Under the pieces are notes generated by a model. That model was given only the letters and a program-made list of their open reading frames with translations, was not told where the DNA came from and searched no databases. From contig NZ_CP107902.1 of the NCBI RefSeq assembly GCF_036013935.1, positions 8,527,001 to 8,591,000 of the forward strand: a DNA stretch of 64,000 nucleotides, read 5' to 3'. Within the stretch, counting starts at the first letter, position 1. Every line of letters begins with the position of its first letter. The stretch comes from Streptomyces sp. NBC_00461. Lineage in GTDB: Bacteria; Actinomycetota; Actinomycetes; Streptomycetales; Streptomycetaceae. Shown piece by piece: positions 24,909 through 34,852 of the stretch. A program made the translations under genes and the position numbers.

Positions 24909-26795
24909 TCAGAGGTGACGGCGCCGGTCGACGACCTGGCGGTCGTACTCCTCGCGGGCGTTCGACGCCGCCTCACGGGAGGCGACCTCGGCCACCGGCA
25001 CGTCCCACCAGGCCTCGGCCGGGGGAGCGGTCGGGGTGGCGGTGTCGGTCTCGACGTAGACGCAGGTCGGGCGGTCGGAGGCGCGGGCCGTGGCGAGCGC
25101 CTCGCGCAGCTCGCGCACCGTCTTGGCGCGCAGGACGTCCATGCCGAGGCTGCCCGCGTTGGCGGCCAGGTCGACCGGGAGCGGGGCACCGGAGAACGTC
25201 CCGTCGGCGGCCCGGTAGCGGTAGGCGGTGCCGAAGCGCTCGCCGCCGACCGCCTCGGAGAGGCCGCCGATGGACGCGTAGCCGTGGTTCTGGATGAGCA
25301 CGAGATTGACCGGCAGGCCCTCCTGGACGGCCGTGACGATCTCGGTCGGCATCATCAGGTAGGTGCCGTCGCCCACCAGGGACCAGACCGGGGTGTCGGG
25401 AGTGGCCTGCTGGACGCCGATGCCGGCCGGAATCTCGTAGCCCATGCAGGAGTAGCCGTACTCCAGGTGGTACTGGCGGGGGCTGCGCGCCCGCCACAGC
25501 TTGTGCAGGTCGCCGGGGAGCGAACCGGCCGCGTTGATCACGACGTCGTCGTCGCCGACGACCGCGTCCAGGGCGCCGAGCACCTGCGTCTGGGTCGGTA
25601 CGGCGTTCTCGTCGGGCGCGCTGTAGGCCGCCTCGACCACCTGCTCCCAACGCGCCCTGCCGGCCCGGTACTCGGCCTCGAACCCGTCACCGACGTGGTG
25701 GCCGGCCAGCCCGTCCAGGAGCGCCTCCAGACCCGCCCGCGCATCGCAGACGAGCGGGCGCGCCGCCAGCTTGTGGGCGTCGAACGCGGCGATGTTGAGG
25801 TTGACGAAGCGGACGTCCGGGTTCTGGAAGAGGGTGTGGGAGGCGGTGGTGAAGTCCGTGTAGCGGGTGCCGACGCCGATCACCAGGTCCGCCGTGCGCG
25901 CGATGTCGTCGCTGACCGCCGTGCCGGTGTGGCCGATGCCGCCGAGGTCGGCGGGATGGTCGTGGCGCAGCGAGCCCTTGCCCGCCTGCGTCGAGGCGAC
26001 CGGGATGCCGGTGGCGTCCACCAGGGCCTTCAGCGCCTCCTCGGCCCGGCTGTGGTGGATGCCGCCGCCCGCGACGATCAGCGGACGCTCGGCGGCCCGG
26101 ATCGCCTCCAGCGCCTTTGCCAGCTCGAACGCGTCGGGCGCGGGACGCCGTACATGCCATACGCGCTCGGCGAAGAACTCCTCCGGCCAGTCGTAGGCCT
26201 CCGCCTGCACGTCCTGGGGAAGGGCCAGCGTGACCGCGCCGGTCTCGGCGGGGTCGGCGAGGATCCGCATGGCGTTCAGGGCCGAGGGGATCAGGGCCTC
26301 GGGGCGGGTGACGCGGTCGAAGTACCTCGACACCGGGCGCAGGGTGTCGTTGACGGAGACGTCCGCCTCGGTCGGGTGCTCCAGCTGCTGGAGCAGCGGG
26401 TCGGCTGCACGCGTGGCGAAGTAGTCGCCGGGCAGCAGCAGGACCGGGAGGCGGTTGATGGTGGCCAGGGCGGCGCCGGTGACCAGGTTCGTGGCACCCG
26501 GGCCGATGGAGGTCGTCACCGCCTGCGCGGACAGGCGGTCGAGCTGCCGGGCGTAGCCGACGGCCGCGTGCACCATCGCCTGCTCGTTGCGCCCCTGGTG
26601 GAACGGCATCGCTGCGCCTGGTTCGATGCCTGCCTCCATCAGAGCCTGGCCGAGGCCCGCCACGTTGCCGTGGCCGAAGATGCCCCAGGTCCCGGCGATC
26701 AGCCGGTGGCGTACGCCGTCGCGCTCGGTGTACTGGACGGACAGGAAGCGCACCAGGGCCTGGGCTGTGGTCAGGCGGCGGGTGGGGGTGCTCAT
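24909..26795 (-). CDS. iolD: 3D-(3,5/4)-trihydroxycyclohexane-1,2-dione acylhydrolase, IolD
   Basis: Thiamine-diphosphate enzyme of inositol catabolism that opens the ring of the diketone to give 5-deoxy-glucuronate. 628 residues, the usual length. N-terminal pyrimidine-binding domain with GIFGHGNVAGLGQAL (~46) and the glutamate segment in FHQGRNEQAMVHAA (~75). Central domain LIVAGGGIHHSRAEEAL. C-terminal TPP site GDGTYLMMPTEIVTAV followed by NLVLIQNHGYASIGGL. The ATG at 26795 shares one base with the iolB stop (TGATG). Last enzyme gene of the iolC-aldolase-iolB-iolD operon. A much longer frame upstream is the shadow of iolB. Confidence 0.95.
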   Translation of the reverse strand: MSTPTRRLTTAQALVRFLSVQYTERDGVRHRLIAGTWGIFGHGNVAGLGQALMEAGIEPGAAMPFHQGRNEQAMVHAAVGYARQLDRLSAQAVTTSIGPGATNLVTGAALATINRLPVLLLPGDYFATRAADPLLQQLEHPTEADVSVNDTLRPVSRYFDRVTRPEALIPSALNAMRILADPAETGAVTLALPQDVQAEAYDWPEEFFAERVWHVRRPAPDAFELAKALEAIRAAERPLIVAGGGIHHSRAEEALKALVDATGIPVASTQAGKGSLRHDHPADLGGIGHTGTAVSDDIARTADLVIGVGTRYTDFTTASHTLFQNPDVRFVNLNIAAFDAHKLAARPLVCDARAGLEALLDGLAGHHVGDGFEAEYRAGRARWEQVVEAAYSAPDENAVPTQTQVLGALDAVVGDDDVVINAAGSLPGDLHKLWRARSPRQYHLEYGYSCMGYEIPAGIGVQQATPDTPVWSLVGDGTYLMMPTEIVTAVQEGLPVNLVLIQNHGYASIGGLSEAVGGERFGTAYRYRAADGTFSGAPLPVDLAANAGSLGMDVLRAKTVRELREALATARASDRPTCVYVETDTATPTAPPAEAWWDVPVAEVASREAASNAREEYDRQVVDRRRHL

Positions 26796-27709
26796 CAGGA
26801 CTTCTCCGGGGCCGTGTAGAGGGGGAGGCGGGGGTCGACAGGCTGCTCGGGCCAGCTGTCGCGGACCCAGGCGTGGTCGGGGTGGTCGCAGATCAGCCAG
26901 GCGCGCTCGGGCTCGGGGCCCGCCATGACGTTCAGGTAGTACATGTGGTGGCCGGGCACGGCCATGGACGGCCCGTGCCATCCGTCGGGGATCAACACGA
27001 CGTCTCCGCTGCGGACCTCGGCCAGGACGTCCGTGTTACGGCCCTGCCCGGACGGGGAGACGCGCTGGTAGCCGAGACCGGGGGTGCCGTCGTGGTCGGC
27101 GAACTCGAAGTAGTAGACCTCTTCGAGGACGGACTCCTCGCCGGGCCGGTGCTCGTCGTGCTTGTGCGGCGGGAAGGACGACCAGTTGCCGCCCGGCGTG
27201 ATCACCTCGACCGCGATCAGCTTGTCGCAGTCGAAACCCTGTCCATCAGCGCCTCCGGCGCGGGCGGCCGCGCCGAAGTTGTTGACCTGGCGGGAGGAGT
27301 TCCCCGTGCCGCGCAGCTCCACCGGTACGGCCGATGCCGGTCCGTAGCGGGCGGGCAGCCGCCGGCCGCAGCGCGCCCCGGTGAGCGCGAACCGCCCGCC
27401 GCCGTCGGACGTGACCGTCGTACGGGCGTCCCTCGGCACGTAGGCGAAGTCGCTGACGCCACTGAACACGCTGTCGCGGCCGGTGAGTTCGAAGGTGTCG
27501 TGGCCGAAGTCGTCGGCGGCCGACACCGTGCAGCCGCCGCTCAGCGGCAGCACGATCCACTCGCTGTCGCCGGTGTCGAAGGTGTGCGTGCCGCCCGGCG
27601 GCAGCTCCAGGACGCGCAGGCTGGAGTAGCCCCAGCCGGCCTTCTCCGGCGTGATGTCCACGACGTAGGGGCCGCCGAGGGCCTTTCCGGCGGGAAGGTG
27701 ATACGTCAT
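26795..27709 (-). CDS. iolB: 5-deoxy-glucuronate isomerase, IolB
   Basis: Isomerises 5-deoxy-D-glucuronate to 2-deoxy-5-keto-D-gluconate. 304 residues forming two cupin halves. Visible features: THTFDTGDSEWIVLPLSG (~52), a metal-ligand cluster in FPPHKHDEHRPGEESVLEEVYYF (split; His-x-His, then Glu, ~185-205) and DGWHGPSMAVPGHHMYYLNVMAG (~250). Starts at ATG 27709 with GGAGGAACGCA in front. Overlaps iolD by one base and follows the aldolase gene by 28 bp. Confidence 0.95.
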   Translation of the reverse strand: MTYHLPAGKALGGPYVVDITPEKAGWGYSSLRVLELPPGGTHTFDTGDSEWIVLPLSGGCTVSAADDFGHDTFELTGRDSVFSGVSDFAYVPRDARTTVTSDGGGRFALTGARCGRRLPARYGPASAVPVELRGTGNSSRQVNNFGAAARAGGADGQGFDCDKLIAVEVITPGGNWSSFPPHKHDEHRPGEESVLEEVYYFEFADHDGTPGLGYQRVSPSGQGRNTDVLAEVRSGDVVLIPDGWHGPSMAVPGHHMYYLNVMAGPEPERAWLICDHPDHAWVRDSWPEQPVDPRLPLYTAPEKS

Positions 27710-27737
27710 TGCGTTCCTCCGTGTCACGACAACCACG

Positions 27738-28625
27738 TCACAGCAGGCCTACGGCCGTGTCGACCGCTGCTTCCACACTGCCCCCGGCCGGGTAGAGCAG
27801 CGACCGGCCGACGACCAGGCCCTGCACGGTGGGGAGCTTGAGCGCCTTGCGCCAGCGCTCGTACGCGCCGTCCTGTTCCGCCGCGGACTCGCCCACCTCG
27901 CCGCCGAGCAGGACGGCCGGCAGCGTGGAGGTCTCCAGGACCTCGCCCATGTCGTCCGGGTCGTCGGTGACGGGCAGCTTCAGCCAGGTGTAGGCGGAGG
28001 TGCCGCCCAGGCCCGAGGCGATGGCGACGGACCTGGTGACGGCCTCGGCGGACAGGTCGTTGCGGACCCGGCCGTCGACGCGGCGGGAGACGAACGGCTC
28101 GACGAACAGGGGGAGCCGGTGTGCCGCCATGGCGTCGACGGCGCGGGCGGTGGACTCCAGGGTGGTCAGCGAGCCCGGGTCGTCGTAGTCGATACGCAGC
28201 AGCAGCTTGCCCGCGTCGAAGCGCAGGCGGGCGATGTCCTCGGCGCGGTGGCCGGTGAAGCGGTCGTCCATCTCGAAGGCGGCGCCCGCCAGGCCCCCGC
28301 GGTTCATGGAGCCCATGACGACCTTGTTCTCCAGCACCCCGAGCAGGAGGAGGTCCTCCAGGATGTCGGCGGTGGCCAGCACCCCGTCGACGCCGGGCCG
28401 CGAGAGCGCGACGCACAGGCGCTCCAGCAGGTCCGCCCGGTTGGCCATGGCGAGTGGACGCTCGCCGACGCCGAGCGCACCACGGGCCGGGTGGTCGGCG
28501 GCCACGATCATCAGGCGGCCGCTGTCGCCGACGAGCGGGCGCCGGACGCGCCGGGCGGCCGCTTCGGCGACGGCTTCGGGATGGCGGGCCCTGACCGAGA
28601 CGAGGTCGGGGATGCTGATGGTCAA
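27738..28625 (-). CDS. Cgl0159-family (beta/alpha)8 aldolase, probable inositol aldolase
   Basis: A 295-residue TIM-barrel protein of the class I aldolase superfamily (Cgl0159/LacD/DeoC-like). It has LMIVAADHPARGALGVGERPL (split; ~40), LLLRIDYDD, LFVEPFVSR and TWLKLPV, whose Lys is the expected Schiff base (~208), then LLGGEVGE and GLVVGRSLLYP. In actinobacterial iol operons this protein takes the position of IolJ, which cleaves 2-deoxy-5-keto-gluconate-6-phosphate to dihydroxyacetone phosphate and malonic semialdehyde. That assignment is by context. I start at TTG 28625, which has GGAG upstream; no ATG or GTG fits better. Fourteen bases follow the iolC stop. Confidence 0.82.
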   Translation of the reverse strand: MTISIPDLVSVRARHPEAVAEAAARRVRRPLVGDSGRLMIVAADHPARGALGVGERPLAMANRADLLERLCVALSRPGVDGVLATADILEDLLLLGVLENKVVMGSMNRGGLAGAAFEMDDRFTGHRAEDIARLRFDAGKLLLRIDYDDPGSLTTLESTARAVDAMAAHRLPLFVEPFVSRRVDGRVRNDLSAEAVTRSVAIASGLGGTSAYTWLKLPVTDDPDDMGEVLETSTLPAVLLGGEVGESAAEQDGAYERWRKALKLPTVQGLVVGRSLLYPAGGSVEAAVDTAVGLL

Positions 28626-28638
28626 CGAAAGGCTCCGT

Positions 28639-29601
28639 TCAGGCAGTGGCGCGCGCGAGGAGGTCTTCGACCTCGGCCTCGGTGGGCATCGCGGAGGAAC
28701 AGGCGAGACGGGAGGCGACAAGGGCACCGGCCGCGTTGGCGTACCGCACGATTTCAGCCAACTCCCATCCGGACAGCAGCCCGTGGACGAGTGCGCCGCC
28801 GAAGGCGTCGCCCGCGCCGAGGCCGTTGGCCACCTCGACCGGCACCGGCTCGATCTCGGCGGTGGTGCCGTCGCGGTGCACGGCGAGCACGCCCTTGGGG
28901 CCCTGCTTGACGACCGCCAGCTCCACACCGGCCGCCAGCAGCGCCTCGGCGCAGGCTCGCGGCTCGCGGACGCCGGTGGCCACCTCGCACTCGTCGAGGT
29001 TGCCGACGGCGACCGTGGCGTGCCGCAGCGCCTCCGCGTAGTACGGGCGGGCCTCCTCCGGGTCCCTCCAAAACATGGGCCGCCAGTCGAGGTCGAAGAC
29101 GGTCGTGCCCGCCCTGTCGCGCGCCTTGAGGGCGGCGAGGGTGGCCGAGCGGCTCGGCTCCTCGCTCAGCCCGGTGCCGGTGATCCAGAAGACCCGGGTC
29201 GCCCGAATGGCGAAGAAGTCCAGCTCCTCGGTGTGTATCTCCAGGTCAGGGGCTTTAGGCTGCCGGTAGAAGTAGAGAGGGAAGTCATCCGGAGGGAAGA
29301 TCTCGCAGAAGGTCACCGGTGTCGGGTAGGCGGCGACGGGCGCGACCCAGCGGTCGTCGACGCCGAACTCCTTCAGCGCCTCGTGCAGATAGGTGCCGAA
29401 GGGGTCGTCCCCGGTACGGGTGATCACCGCGGTGGAGCGGCCGAGCCTCGCGGCCGCAACCGCCACATTCGTCGCCGAACCGCCGAGGAACTTGCCGAAG
29501 GTCTCGACCTTCGCCAGGTCCACGCCTGACTGCAGGGGGTAGAGATCCACCCCGATACGGCCCATAGTGATCAAGTCGAAGGGCTGGGCTGACTCGGCCA
29601 T
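28639..29601 (-). CDS. iolC: 5-dehydro-2-deoxygluconokinase, IolC
   Basis: PfkB-family sugar kinase of 320 residues that phosphorylates 2-deoxy-5-keto-D-gluconate. Typical N-terminus ITMGRIGVDLYPLQSG, GGSATNVAVAAARLG (~41), YFYRQPKAPDLEI, and the anion-hole/catalytic signature NGLGAGDAFGGALVHGLL (~265) with the base Asp. First gene of the catabolic operon; GAGGAG precedes the ATG at 29601. Its promoter is the left arm of the inverted repeat at 29680-29741. Confidence 0.95.
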   Translation of the reverse strand: MAESAQPFDLITMGRIGVDLYPLQSGVDLAKVETFGKFLGGSATNVAVAAARLGRSTAVITRTGDDPFGTYLHEALKEFGVDDRWVAPVAAYPTPVTFCEIFPPDDFPLYFYRQPKAPDLEIHTEELDFFAIRATRVFWITGTGLSEEPSRSATLAALKARDRAGTTVFDLDWRPMFWRDPEEARPYYAEALRHATVAVGNLDECEVATGVREPRACAEALLAAGVELAVVKQGPKGVLAVHRDGTTAEIEPVPVEVANGLGAGDAFGGALVHGLLSGWELAEIVRYANAAGALVASRLACSSAMPTEAEVEDLLARATA

Positions 29602-29678
29602 GCGCGACGCTCCTCGTGTGGGGGTGCGGGTCCCGGAGGGCCTGCCGCCTCCCAGGTGTAGGCCTCGAAGGGCGATGC

Positions 29679-29742
29679 TGTCAATAGTTTGTACTTACAT
29701 TCGGACCTGTACGTGAAATGATGTCTTAACAAAGTATTGACA
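29679..29742. promoter_or_regulatory. Divergent iolC / inositol-transporter promoter with mirrored 21-bp elements
   Basis: Two inverted 21-bp elements occupy 29680-29700 and 29721-29741. They match at 16 of 21 positions, including GTCAATA(G/C)TTTGT at the outer end and ACAT at the inner end. Each outer end carries TTGACA: reading left at 29684-29679 (followed after 18 bp by TACACC toward iolC) and reading right at 29737-29742 toward the transporter. A dimeric regulator bound here would cover both -35 boxes. The rest of 29602-29889 holds only leaders. Confidence 0.75.
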
Positions 29743-29889
29743 GCGGGCGCGGCCGGGGGTTTGATCCCGTCCCAGGCCAACCGCCGCGTTTGCGGCCGAC
29801 GACCCGGACATGCCAAGATCCCGGGCCCTGGATCTTCGTGATCCCCCTCTCCCTTTCCCCCCGCAACGCACAGTGAGGTGCCAGGAAAG

Positions 29890-30909
29890 ATGGACCGCTC
29901 TTCTCACCCCCGCTCCCGCAGACTCGTACCCGTCGTGGCGGTGGCCGCAGCAGCTGCCCTGACCCTCGCCGGCTGCTCCAGCAGTTCGGGGGGCAAGAAG
30001 TCCGAAGAGGGCGGAGGCAACGCCTCGGCCGGCAAGGCGACCACGCCCCGTATGACCGTCGCGCTGGTCACGCACCAGGCTCCCGGGGACACCTTCTGGG
30101 ACATCGTCCGCAAGGGCGCCCAGGCCGCCGCGGACAAGGACAACATCAAGCTCATCTACTCCGCCGACCCGAACGCGGGCACCCAGTCCAACCTGGTGCA
30201 GAACGCGATCGACCAGAAGGTCGACGGCATCGCCGTCACCCTTGCAAAGCCTGACGCCCTGAAGGGCGTCATCGGCAAGGCGAAGTCGGCGAACATACCC
30301 GTGGTGGGCCTCAACTCCGGTCTCAGCGACTGGAAGAAGCTCGGCCTGATGGAGTTCTTCGGCCAGGACGAGACGGTGGCCGGTGAGGCGCTTGGCAACA
30401 AGCTGAACGCACTCGGATCCAAAAAGGCCCTCTGCGTCATTCAGGAGCAGGGCAACGTCGGCCTCACCCAGCGCTGCGACGGCGTGGAGAAGACGTTCTC
30501 CGGCAAGCTGGAGAGGGCCTATGTCAACGGCACCGACGCGCCGTCCGTGAAGTCGACGATCACCGCCAAGCTCAAGCAGGACAGCGCGATCGACCACGTG
30601 GTCGCCCTCGGCGCCCCGATCGCGCTGATCGCCGTGCAGTCGGTCGGCGACGCGGGCAGCAAGGCCAAGGTCGCCACCTTCGACCTCAACAAGGAACTGA
30701 CCGGGGCCATCAGCAAGGGCACCATCGAGTTCGCGGTGGACCAGCAGCCGTATCTGCAGGGCTACCTGGCGGTCGACTCGCTGTGGCTCTACAAGAACAA
30801 CGGCAACTACAGCGGCGGCGGTGAGCAGCCCGTCCTGACCGGGCCGGCGTTCGTCGACAAGTCGAACGTCGACGTGGTCGCCAAGTTCGCCGCGAAGGGC
30901 ACTCGGTGA
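29890..30909 (+). CDS. Sugar/inositol ABC transporter, substrate-binding lipoprotein
   Basis: A 339-residue periplasmic-binding-protein-like lipoprotein. A basic start is followed by VPVVAVAAAAALTLAGCS (lipobox, Cys at ~31) and a Ser/Gly linker. The type-1 PBP fold shows VALVTHQAPGDTFWDIVRKG, LVQNAIDQKVDGIAVTLAKP, IPVVGLNSG, FFGQDETVAGEALG and FAVDQQPYLQGYLAV. Sits divergently from iolC and is first in an operon with permease and ATPase genes. Inositol or a similar polyol is the probable ligand by context. Confidence 0.9.
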   Translation: MDRSSHPRSRRLVPVVAVAAAAALTLAGCSSSSGGKKSEEGGGNASAGKATTPRMTVALVTHQAPGDTFWDIVRKGAQAAADKDNIKLIYSADPNAGTQSNLVQNAIDQKVDGIAVTLAKPDALKGVIGKAKSANIPVVGLNSGLSDWKKLGLMEFFGQDETVAGEALGNKLNALGSKKALCVIQEQGNVGLTQRCDGVEKTFSGKLERAYVNGTDAPSVKSTITAKLKQDSAIDHVVALGAPIALIAVQSVGDAGSKAKVATFDLNKELTGAISKGTIEFAVDQQPYLQGYLAVDSLWLYKNNGNYSGGGEQPVLTGPAFVDKSNVDVVAKFAAKGTR

Positions 30910-31985
30910 TCCGTATGACCCAGCACGCCGAGCCGGCGGTGAAGACACCGCCGGCCCCCGGCCCCAAGGGGAGTGACGGCCGTACGGCCGAACGTCCCCT
31001 GATGGTCAGGGTGTTGGCCCGTCCCGAGGTGGGCGTCTTCCTCGGCGCCGTCGCGGTGTACGTGTTCTTCCTGATCGCGGCGCCACCGGTGCGCGACGGC
31101 AGCTCGATGGCGAACATCCTCTACCAGTCCTCCACGCTCGGGATCGTGACGATCCCGGTGGCCCTGCTGATGATCGGCGGCGAGTTCGACCTGTCCGCCG
31201 GTGTCGGGGTGATCACCTCGGCGCTGACCGCGAGCATGATCAGCTACCAGCTGACGATGAACGTATGGGTCGGCGTGATCGCCGCGCTGGTCGTGTCGCT
31301 GGGCATCGGGTTCTTCAACGGCTGGATGGTGGTCAGGACCGGCCTGCCCAGCTTCCTGGTCACCCTGGGCACCTTCCTGATCCTCCAGGGCGTCAACCTC
31401 GCGGTGACCAAGATGGTCACCGGCAACGTGGCCACCGACGACATCAGCAACATGGACGGCTTCGACCAGGCCAGGAAGGTCTTCGCCTCCAGCTTCGACA
31501 TCGGCGGCGTCCAGGTGAAGATCACCGTCTTCTGGTGGCTGCTGTTCGCCGCGATCGCCTCGTGGGTGCTGCTGCGCACCAAGTACGGCAACTGGACCTT
31601 CGCGGTCGGCGGCAACAAGGAGTCGGCCCGCGCGGTCGGTGTCCCGGTGGCCTTCACCAAGATCTCGCTGTTCATGCTGGTCGGCTTCGGCGCCTGGTTC
31701 GTGGGCATGCACCAGCTGTTCTCGTTCAACACCGTGCAGTCCGGCGAGGGCGTCGGCATCGAGCTGATCTACATCTCCGGGGCGGTGATCGGCGGCTGTC
31801 TGCTGACCGGCGGCTACGGCTCGGCGATCGGCCCGGTCTTCGGCGCGTTCATGTTCGGCATGGTGCAGCAGGGCATCGTCTACGCCGGCTGGAACCCCGA
31901 CTGGTTCAAGGCCTTCCTCGGCGTCATGCTGCTCGGCGCCGTCCTGATCAATCTGTGGGTCCAGCGCGCCATGACCAGGAGGTGA
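30906..31985 (+). CDS. Sugar/inositol ABC transporter, permease
   Basis: A 359-residue RbsC-type permease with about eight to ten membrane segments. Visible signature: [18 protein letters not shown] (~80) and [32 protein letters not shown] (split; ~275-305), the conserved cytoplasmic coupling region. The GTG at 30906 overlaps the lipoprotein stop (GTGA); an ATG three codons later is the alternative. Takes the substrate released by the lipoprotein and couples to the downstream ATPase. Confidence 0.92.
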   Translation: MIRMTQHAEPAVKTPPAPGPKGSDGRTAERPLMVRVLARPEVGVFLGAVAVYVFFLIAAPPVRDGSSMANILYQSSTLGIVTIPVALLMIGGEFDLSAGVGVITSALTASMISYQLTMNVWVGVIAALVVSLGIGFFNGWMVVRTGLPSFLVTLGTFLILQGVNLAVTKMVTGNVATDDISNMDGFDQARKVFASSFDIGGVQVKITVFWWLLFAAIASWVLLRTKYGNWTFAVGGNKESARAVGVPVAFTKISLFMLVGFGAWFVGMHQLFSFNTVQSGEGVGIELIYISGAVIGGCLLTGGYGSAIGPVFGAFMFGMVQQGIVYAGWNPDWFKAFLGVMLLGAVLINLWVQRAMTRR

Positions 31986-31989
31986 CCCG

Positions 31990-32904
31990 ATGACAAGCAA
32001 CAAGACCGGAACCCACGGAGCCATCCTCCAGGACACCGTGCCCGAGGGCGAGGACGGCCCGATCGTCGAACTGCGCAACGCGGGCAAGTCGTACGGCAAC
32101 ATCCGTGCCCTGCACGGGGTGAGCCTGCAGGTCCGCCCCAGCCAGGTCACCTGCGTGCTCGGCGACAACGGCGCCGGCAAGTCCACCCTCATCAAAATCA
32201 TCTCCGGGCTGCACCAGCACACCGAGGGCGAGTTCCTCGTGGACGGTGCCCCGGTGCGCTTCTCCACCCCGCGTGACGCGCTCGACAAGGGCATTGCCAC
32301 CGTCTACCAGGACCTCGCGACCGTCCCGCTGATGCCCGTATGGCGCAACTTCTTCCTCGGCTCCGAGATGACCAAGGGCCCCTGGCCCGTGCGCCGCCTC
32401 GACATCGAGCGGATGAAGAGGACCGCGGACGAGGAACTGCGCAACATGGGCATCGTCCTGGACAACCTCGAACAGCCCATCGGCACCCTCTCCGGCGGCC
32501 AGCGCCAGTGCGTCGCCATCGCCCGCGCCGTCTACTTCGGCGCCCGCGTGCTGATCCTGGACGAGCCCACCGCCGCGCTGGGTGTGAAGCAGTCCGGCGT
32601 CGTGCTCAAGTACATCGCCGCGGCCCGCGACCGGGGCCTGGGCGTCATCTTCATCACCCACAACCCGCACCACGCCTACATGGTCGGCGACCACTTCAGC
32701 GTGCTGCGCCTGGGTACCCTCGAACTCTCCGCCGAACGCAGCGACATCACCCTTGAGGAACTGACCAACCACATGGCGGGCGGCGCCGAACTCGCCGCAC
32801 TCAAGCATGAGTTGTCCCAGGTCAGCGGTGTCGACGTCGAGGAACTCCCCGAAGCCGCCGACCTCACCGGCACCGTGGCGAAGACTCCGGAAGGAACCTC
32901 CTGA
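31990..32904 (+). CDS. Sugar/inositol ABC transporter, ATPase
   Basis: A 304-residue single-domain ATPase. RbsA-type proteins are usually about 500 residues with two ATPase domains, so this half-length form must act as a homodimer. Walker [14 protein letters not shown] (~57), Q-loop TVYQDLA, signature [14 protein letters not shown] (~163), Walker [13 protein letters not shown] and H-loop ITHNPHH. Four bases after the permease stop. A C-terminal extension of about 40 residues is not conserved. Confidence 0.93.
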   Translation: MTSNKTGTHGAILQDTVPEGEDGPIVELRNAGKSYGNIRALHGVSLQVRPSQVTCVLGDNGAGKSTLIKIISGLHQHTEGEFLVDGAPVRFSTPRDALDKGIATVYQDLATVPLMPVWRNFFLGSEMTKGPWPVRRLDIERMKRTADEELRNMGIVLDNLEQPIGTLSGGQRQCVAIARAVYFGARVLILDEPTAALGVKQSGVVLKYIAAARDRGLGVIFITHNPHHAYMVGDHFSVLRLGTLELSAERSDITLEELTNHMAGGAELAALKHELSQVSGVDVEELPEAADLTGTVAKTPEGTS

Positions 32905-32905
32905 C

Positions 32906-33808
32906 ATGGCCGGCGCCCTGGACCGGATCCGGGTCGGATCGGCGCCCGACTCCTGGGGCGTCTGGTTCCCCGACGACCCCCGGCAGGTGCCCTGGGAACG
33001 CTTCCTCGACGAGGTCGCCGAGGCCGGCTACCCGTGGATCGAGCTGGGCCCGTACGGCTATCTGCCGACCGACCCGGCCCGCCTCACCGACGAGATCGCG
33101 AAGCGGGACCTGAAGGTCTCGGCGGGCACGGTCTTCACCGGACTGCACCGCGGCCCGTCCGTCTGGGAGTCCACCTGGGAGCACGTCAGCCAGGTCGCCG
33201 CGCTCACCCAGGCCATGGGGGCGAAGCACCTGGTGGTCATCCCCTCCTTCTGGCGGGACGACAAGACCGCCGAGATCCTGGAGCCGCCGGAGCTGACCCA
33301 CGAGCAGTGGGCGCATCTGACCAAGGGCATGGAACGGCTCGGGCACGAGGTGAAGGAGACGTACGGCCTCGACATCGTCGTGCACCCGCACGCCGACACC
33401 CACATAGACACCGAGGACCACGTCGAGCGCTTCCTCGACTCCACCGACGACGAACTGGTCAGCCTCTGCCTGGACACCGGGCACTACGCCTACTGCGGCG
33501 GCGACAGCGTCAAGCTGATCGAGACCTACGGCGAACGCATCGGCTATCTCCACCTCAAGCAGGTCGACCCGGAGATCCTCGCGGACGTCGTGCAGAACGA
33601 GGTCCCCTTCGGCCCCGCGGTGCAGCGCGGAGTGATGTGCGAACCCCCTTCCGGTGTGCCGGAGTTGGAGCCGGTGCTGGCCGCGGCGCAGCGGCTCGGG
33701 GTGGAGCTCTTCGCGATCGTCGAGCAGGACATGTACCCCTGCGAACCGGACAAGCCGCTGCCGATCGCCGTGCGGACACGCAAGTTCCTGAGGTCCTGCG
33801 GCGCCTGA
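32906..33808 (+). CDS. TIM-barrel sugar isomerase/dehydratase, IolE/MocC-like
   Basis: A 300-residue xylose-isomerase-like barrel. It opens [17 protein letters not shown] and continues [27 protein letters not shown], the N-terminal pattern of inosose dehydratase IolE and MocC. Possible metal ligands are in [23 protein letters not shown] (~150), [13 protein letters not shown] (~182) and IVEQDM. IolE removes water from scyllo-inosose and MocC-like isomerases act on inososes; either fits the operon. It follows the ATPase gene with one base between stop and ATG, so it is expressed with the importer. Confidence 0.8.
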   Translation: MAGALDRIRVGSAPDSWGVWFPDDPRQVPWERFLDEVAEAGYPWIELGPYGYLPTDPARLTDEIAKRDLKVSAGTVFTGLHRGPSVWESTWEHVSQVAALTQAMGAKHLVVIPSFWRDDKTAEILEPPELTHEQWAHLTKGMERLGHEVKETYGLDIVVHPHADTHIDTEDHVERFLDSTDDELVSLCLDTGHYAYCGGDSVKLIETYGERIGYLHLKQVDPEILADVVQNEVPFGPAVQRGVMCEPPSGVPELEPVLAAAQRLGVELFAIVEQDMYPCEPDKPLPIAVRTRKFLRSCGA

Positions 33809-33827
33809 CCGTCCAAGGGGGACGACC

Positions 33828-34847
33828 ATGGCTCAGCCCGGAACACTGCAAGTCGCCGTAGTCGGTACCGGCAAGATGGGCGCCGACCACGTACGCCGTA
33901 TCCAGGAGGTCACCAGCGGGGCCAGAGTGAGTGCCGTCGTGGACGTGGACGCGGAACGCGCCAAGGCCGTCGCCGCCCGCGTCGACGGCTGCACCGCCTA
34001 CACCGACCCGGCCGCCGCCATGGCGGCGGCCGATGTCGACGCGGTACTGGTCGCCTCCCCGGGACCCGCCCACGAGGCGGCCCTGCTGGCGGCGTTCGAG
34101 CACGATCTGCCCGTGCTGTGCGAGAAGCCGCTCACCCCCGACGCGGCGTCCGCACTGCGCGTGCTGGAGGCCGAGCAGCGGCTGGGCCGGCGCCTGGTCC
34201 AGGTCGGCTTCATGCGGCGCTACGACGCCGAGTACATGAAACTCAAGTCCCTGCTGAACACAGGCCAGTTGGGCCGCCCGCTGATGCTGCACAACCGGCA
34301 CCGCAACGTCGCCTCCCCGCCCGGGTGGAGCAGCGAGATGCTCATCAACGACTCCGTCGTGCACGAGATGGACGTGACGCGCTGGCTCCTCGACCAGGAG
34401 ATCACCTCCGTCACGGTCCTGCGCCCCACGCCGTCCGCCAACGCGCCGGACGGGATCCAGGACCCGCAGTTCGTCGTCTTCGAGACCGACGGCGGCGCCG
34501 TCGTCGACGTCGAGATCTTCGTCAACTGCGGCTTCGGCTACCAGGTCCAGGCCGAGGTGGTGTGCGAACGCGGCACCGCCCGCATCGGCGACGGCCACGC
34601 CATGGTCACCAACATGGCCGGCCGCTGGGGCGGGACCATCGCCCAGGACTTCGTCGAACGCTTCGCCGACGCCTACGACCGCGAGGTCCAGGCCTGGGTC
34701 GACGCCACCCGCCGCGGCGAGGTCACCGGCCCGAGCGTGTGGGACGGCTACGCGGTGGCGGCGGTGTGCGAGGCGGGGGTGCGGGCGCTGGAGCAGGGCG
34801 GCCGGGTGGAGGTGCGGCTGGTGGAGCGGCCGGCGCTGTACCGCTGA
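33828..34847 (+). CDS. Gfo/Idh/MocA oxidoreductase, inositol dehydrogenase-like
   Basis: A 339-residue NAD(P)-dependent sugar dehydrogenase. Rossmann motif [18 protein letters not shown], the EKPLT element ([11 protein letters not shown], ~103), [16 protein letters not shown] (~128) and the catalytic His region [14 protein letters not shown] (~175). Last gene of the transporter operon, 19 bp after the IolE-like gene, so oxidation of inositol or a stereoisomer is likely. A second, closer IolG homologue lies at 39240. Confidence 0.88.
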   Translation: MAQPGTLQVAVVGTGKMGADHVRRIQEVTSGARVSAVVDVDAERAKAVAARVDGCTAYTDPAAAMAAADVDAVLVASPGPAHEAALLAAFEHDLPVLCEKPLTPDAASALRVLEAEQRLGRRLVQVGFMRRYDAEYMKLKSLLNTGQLGRPLMLHNRHRNVASPPGWSSEMLINDSVVHEMDVTRWLLDQEITSVTVLRPTPSANAPDGIQDPQFVVFETDGGAVVDVEIFVNCGFGYQVQAEVVCERGTARIGDGHAMVTNMAGRWGGTIAQDFVERFADAYDREVQAWVDATRRGEVTGPSVWDGYAVAAVCEAGVRALEQGGRVEVRLVERPALYR

Positions 34848-34852
34848 CGTAC

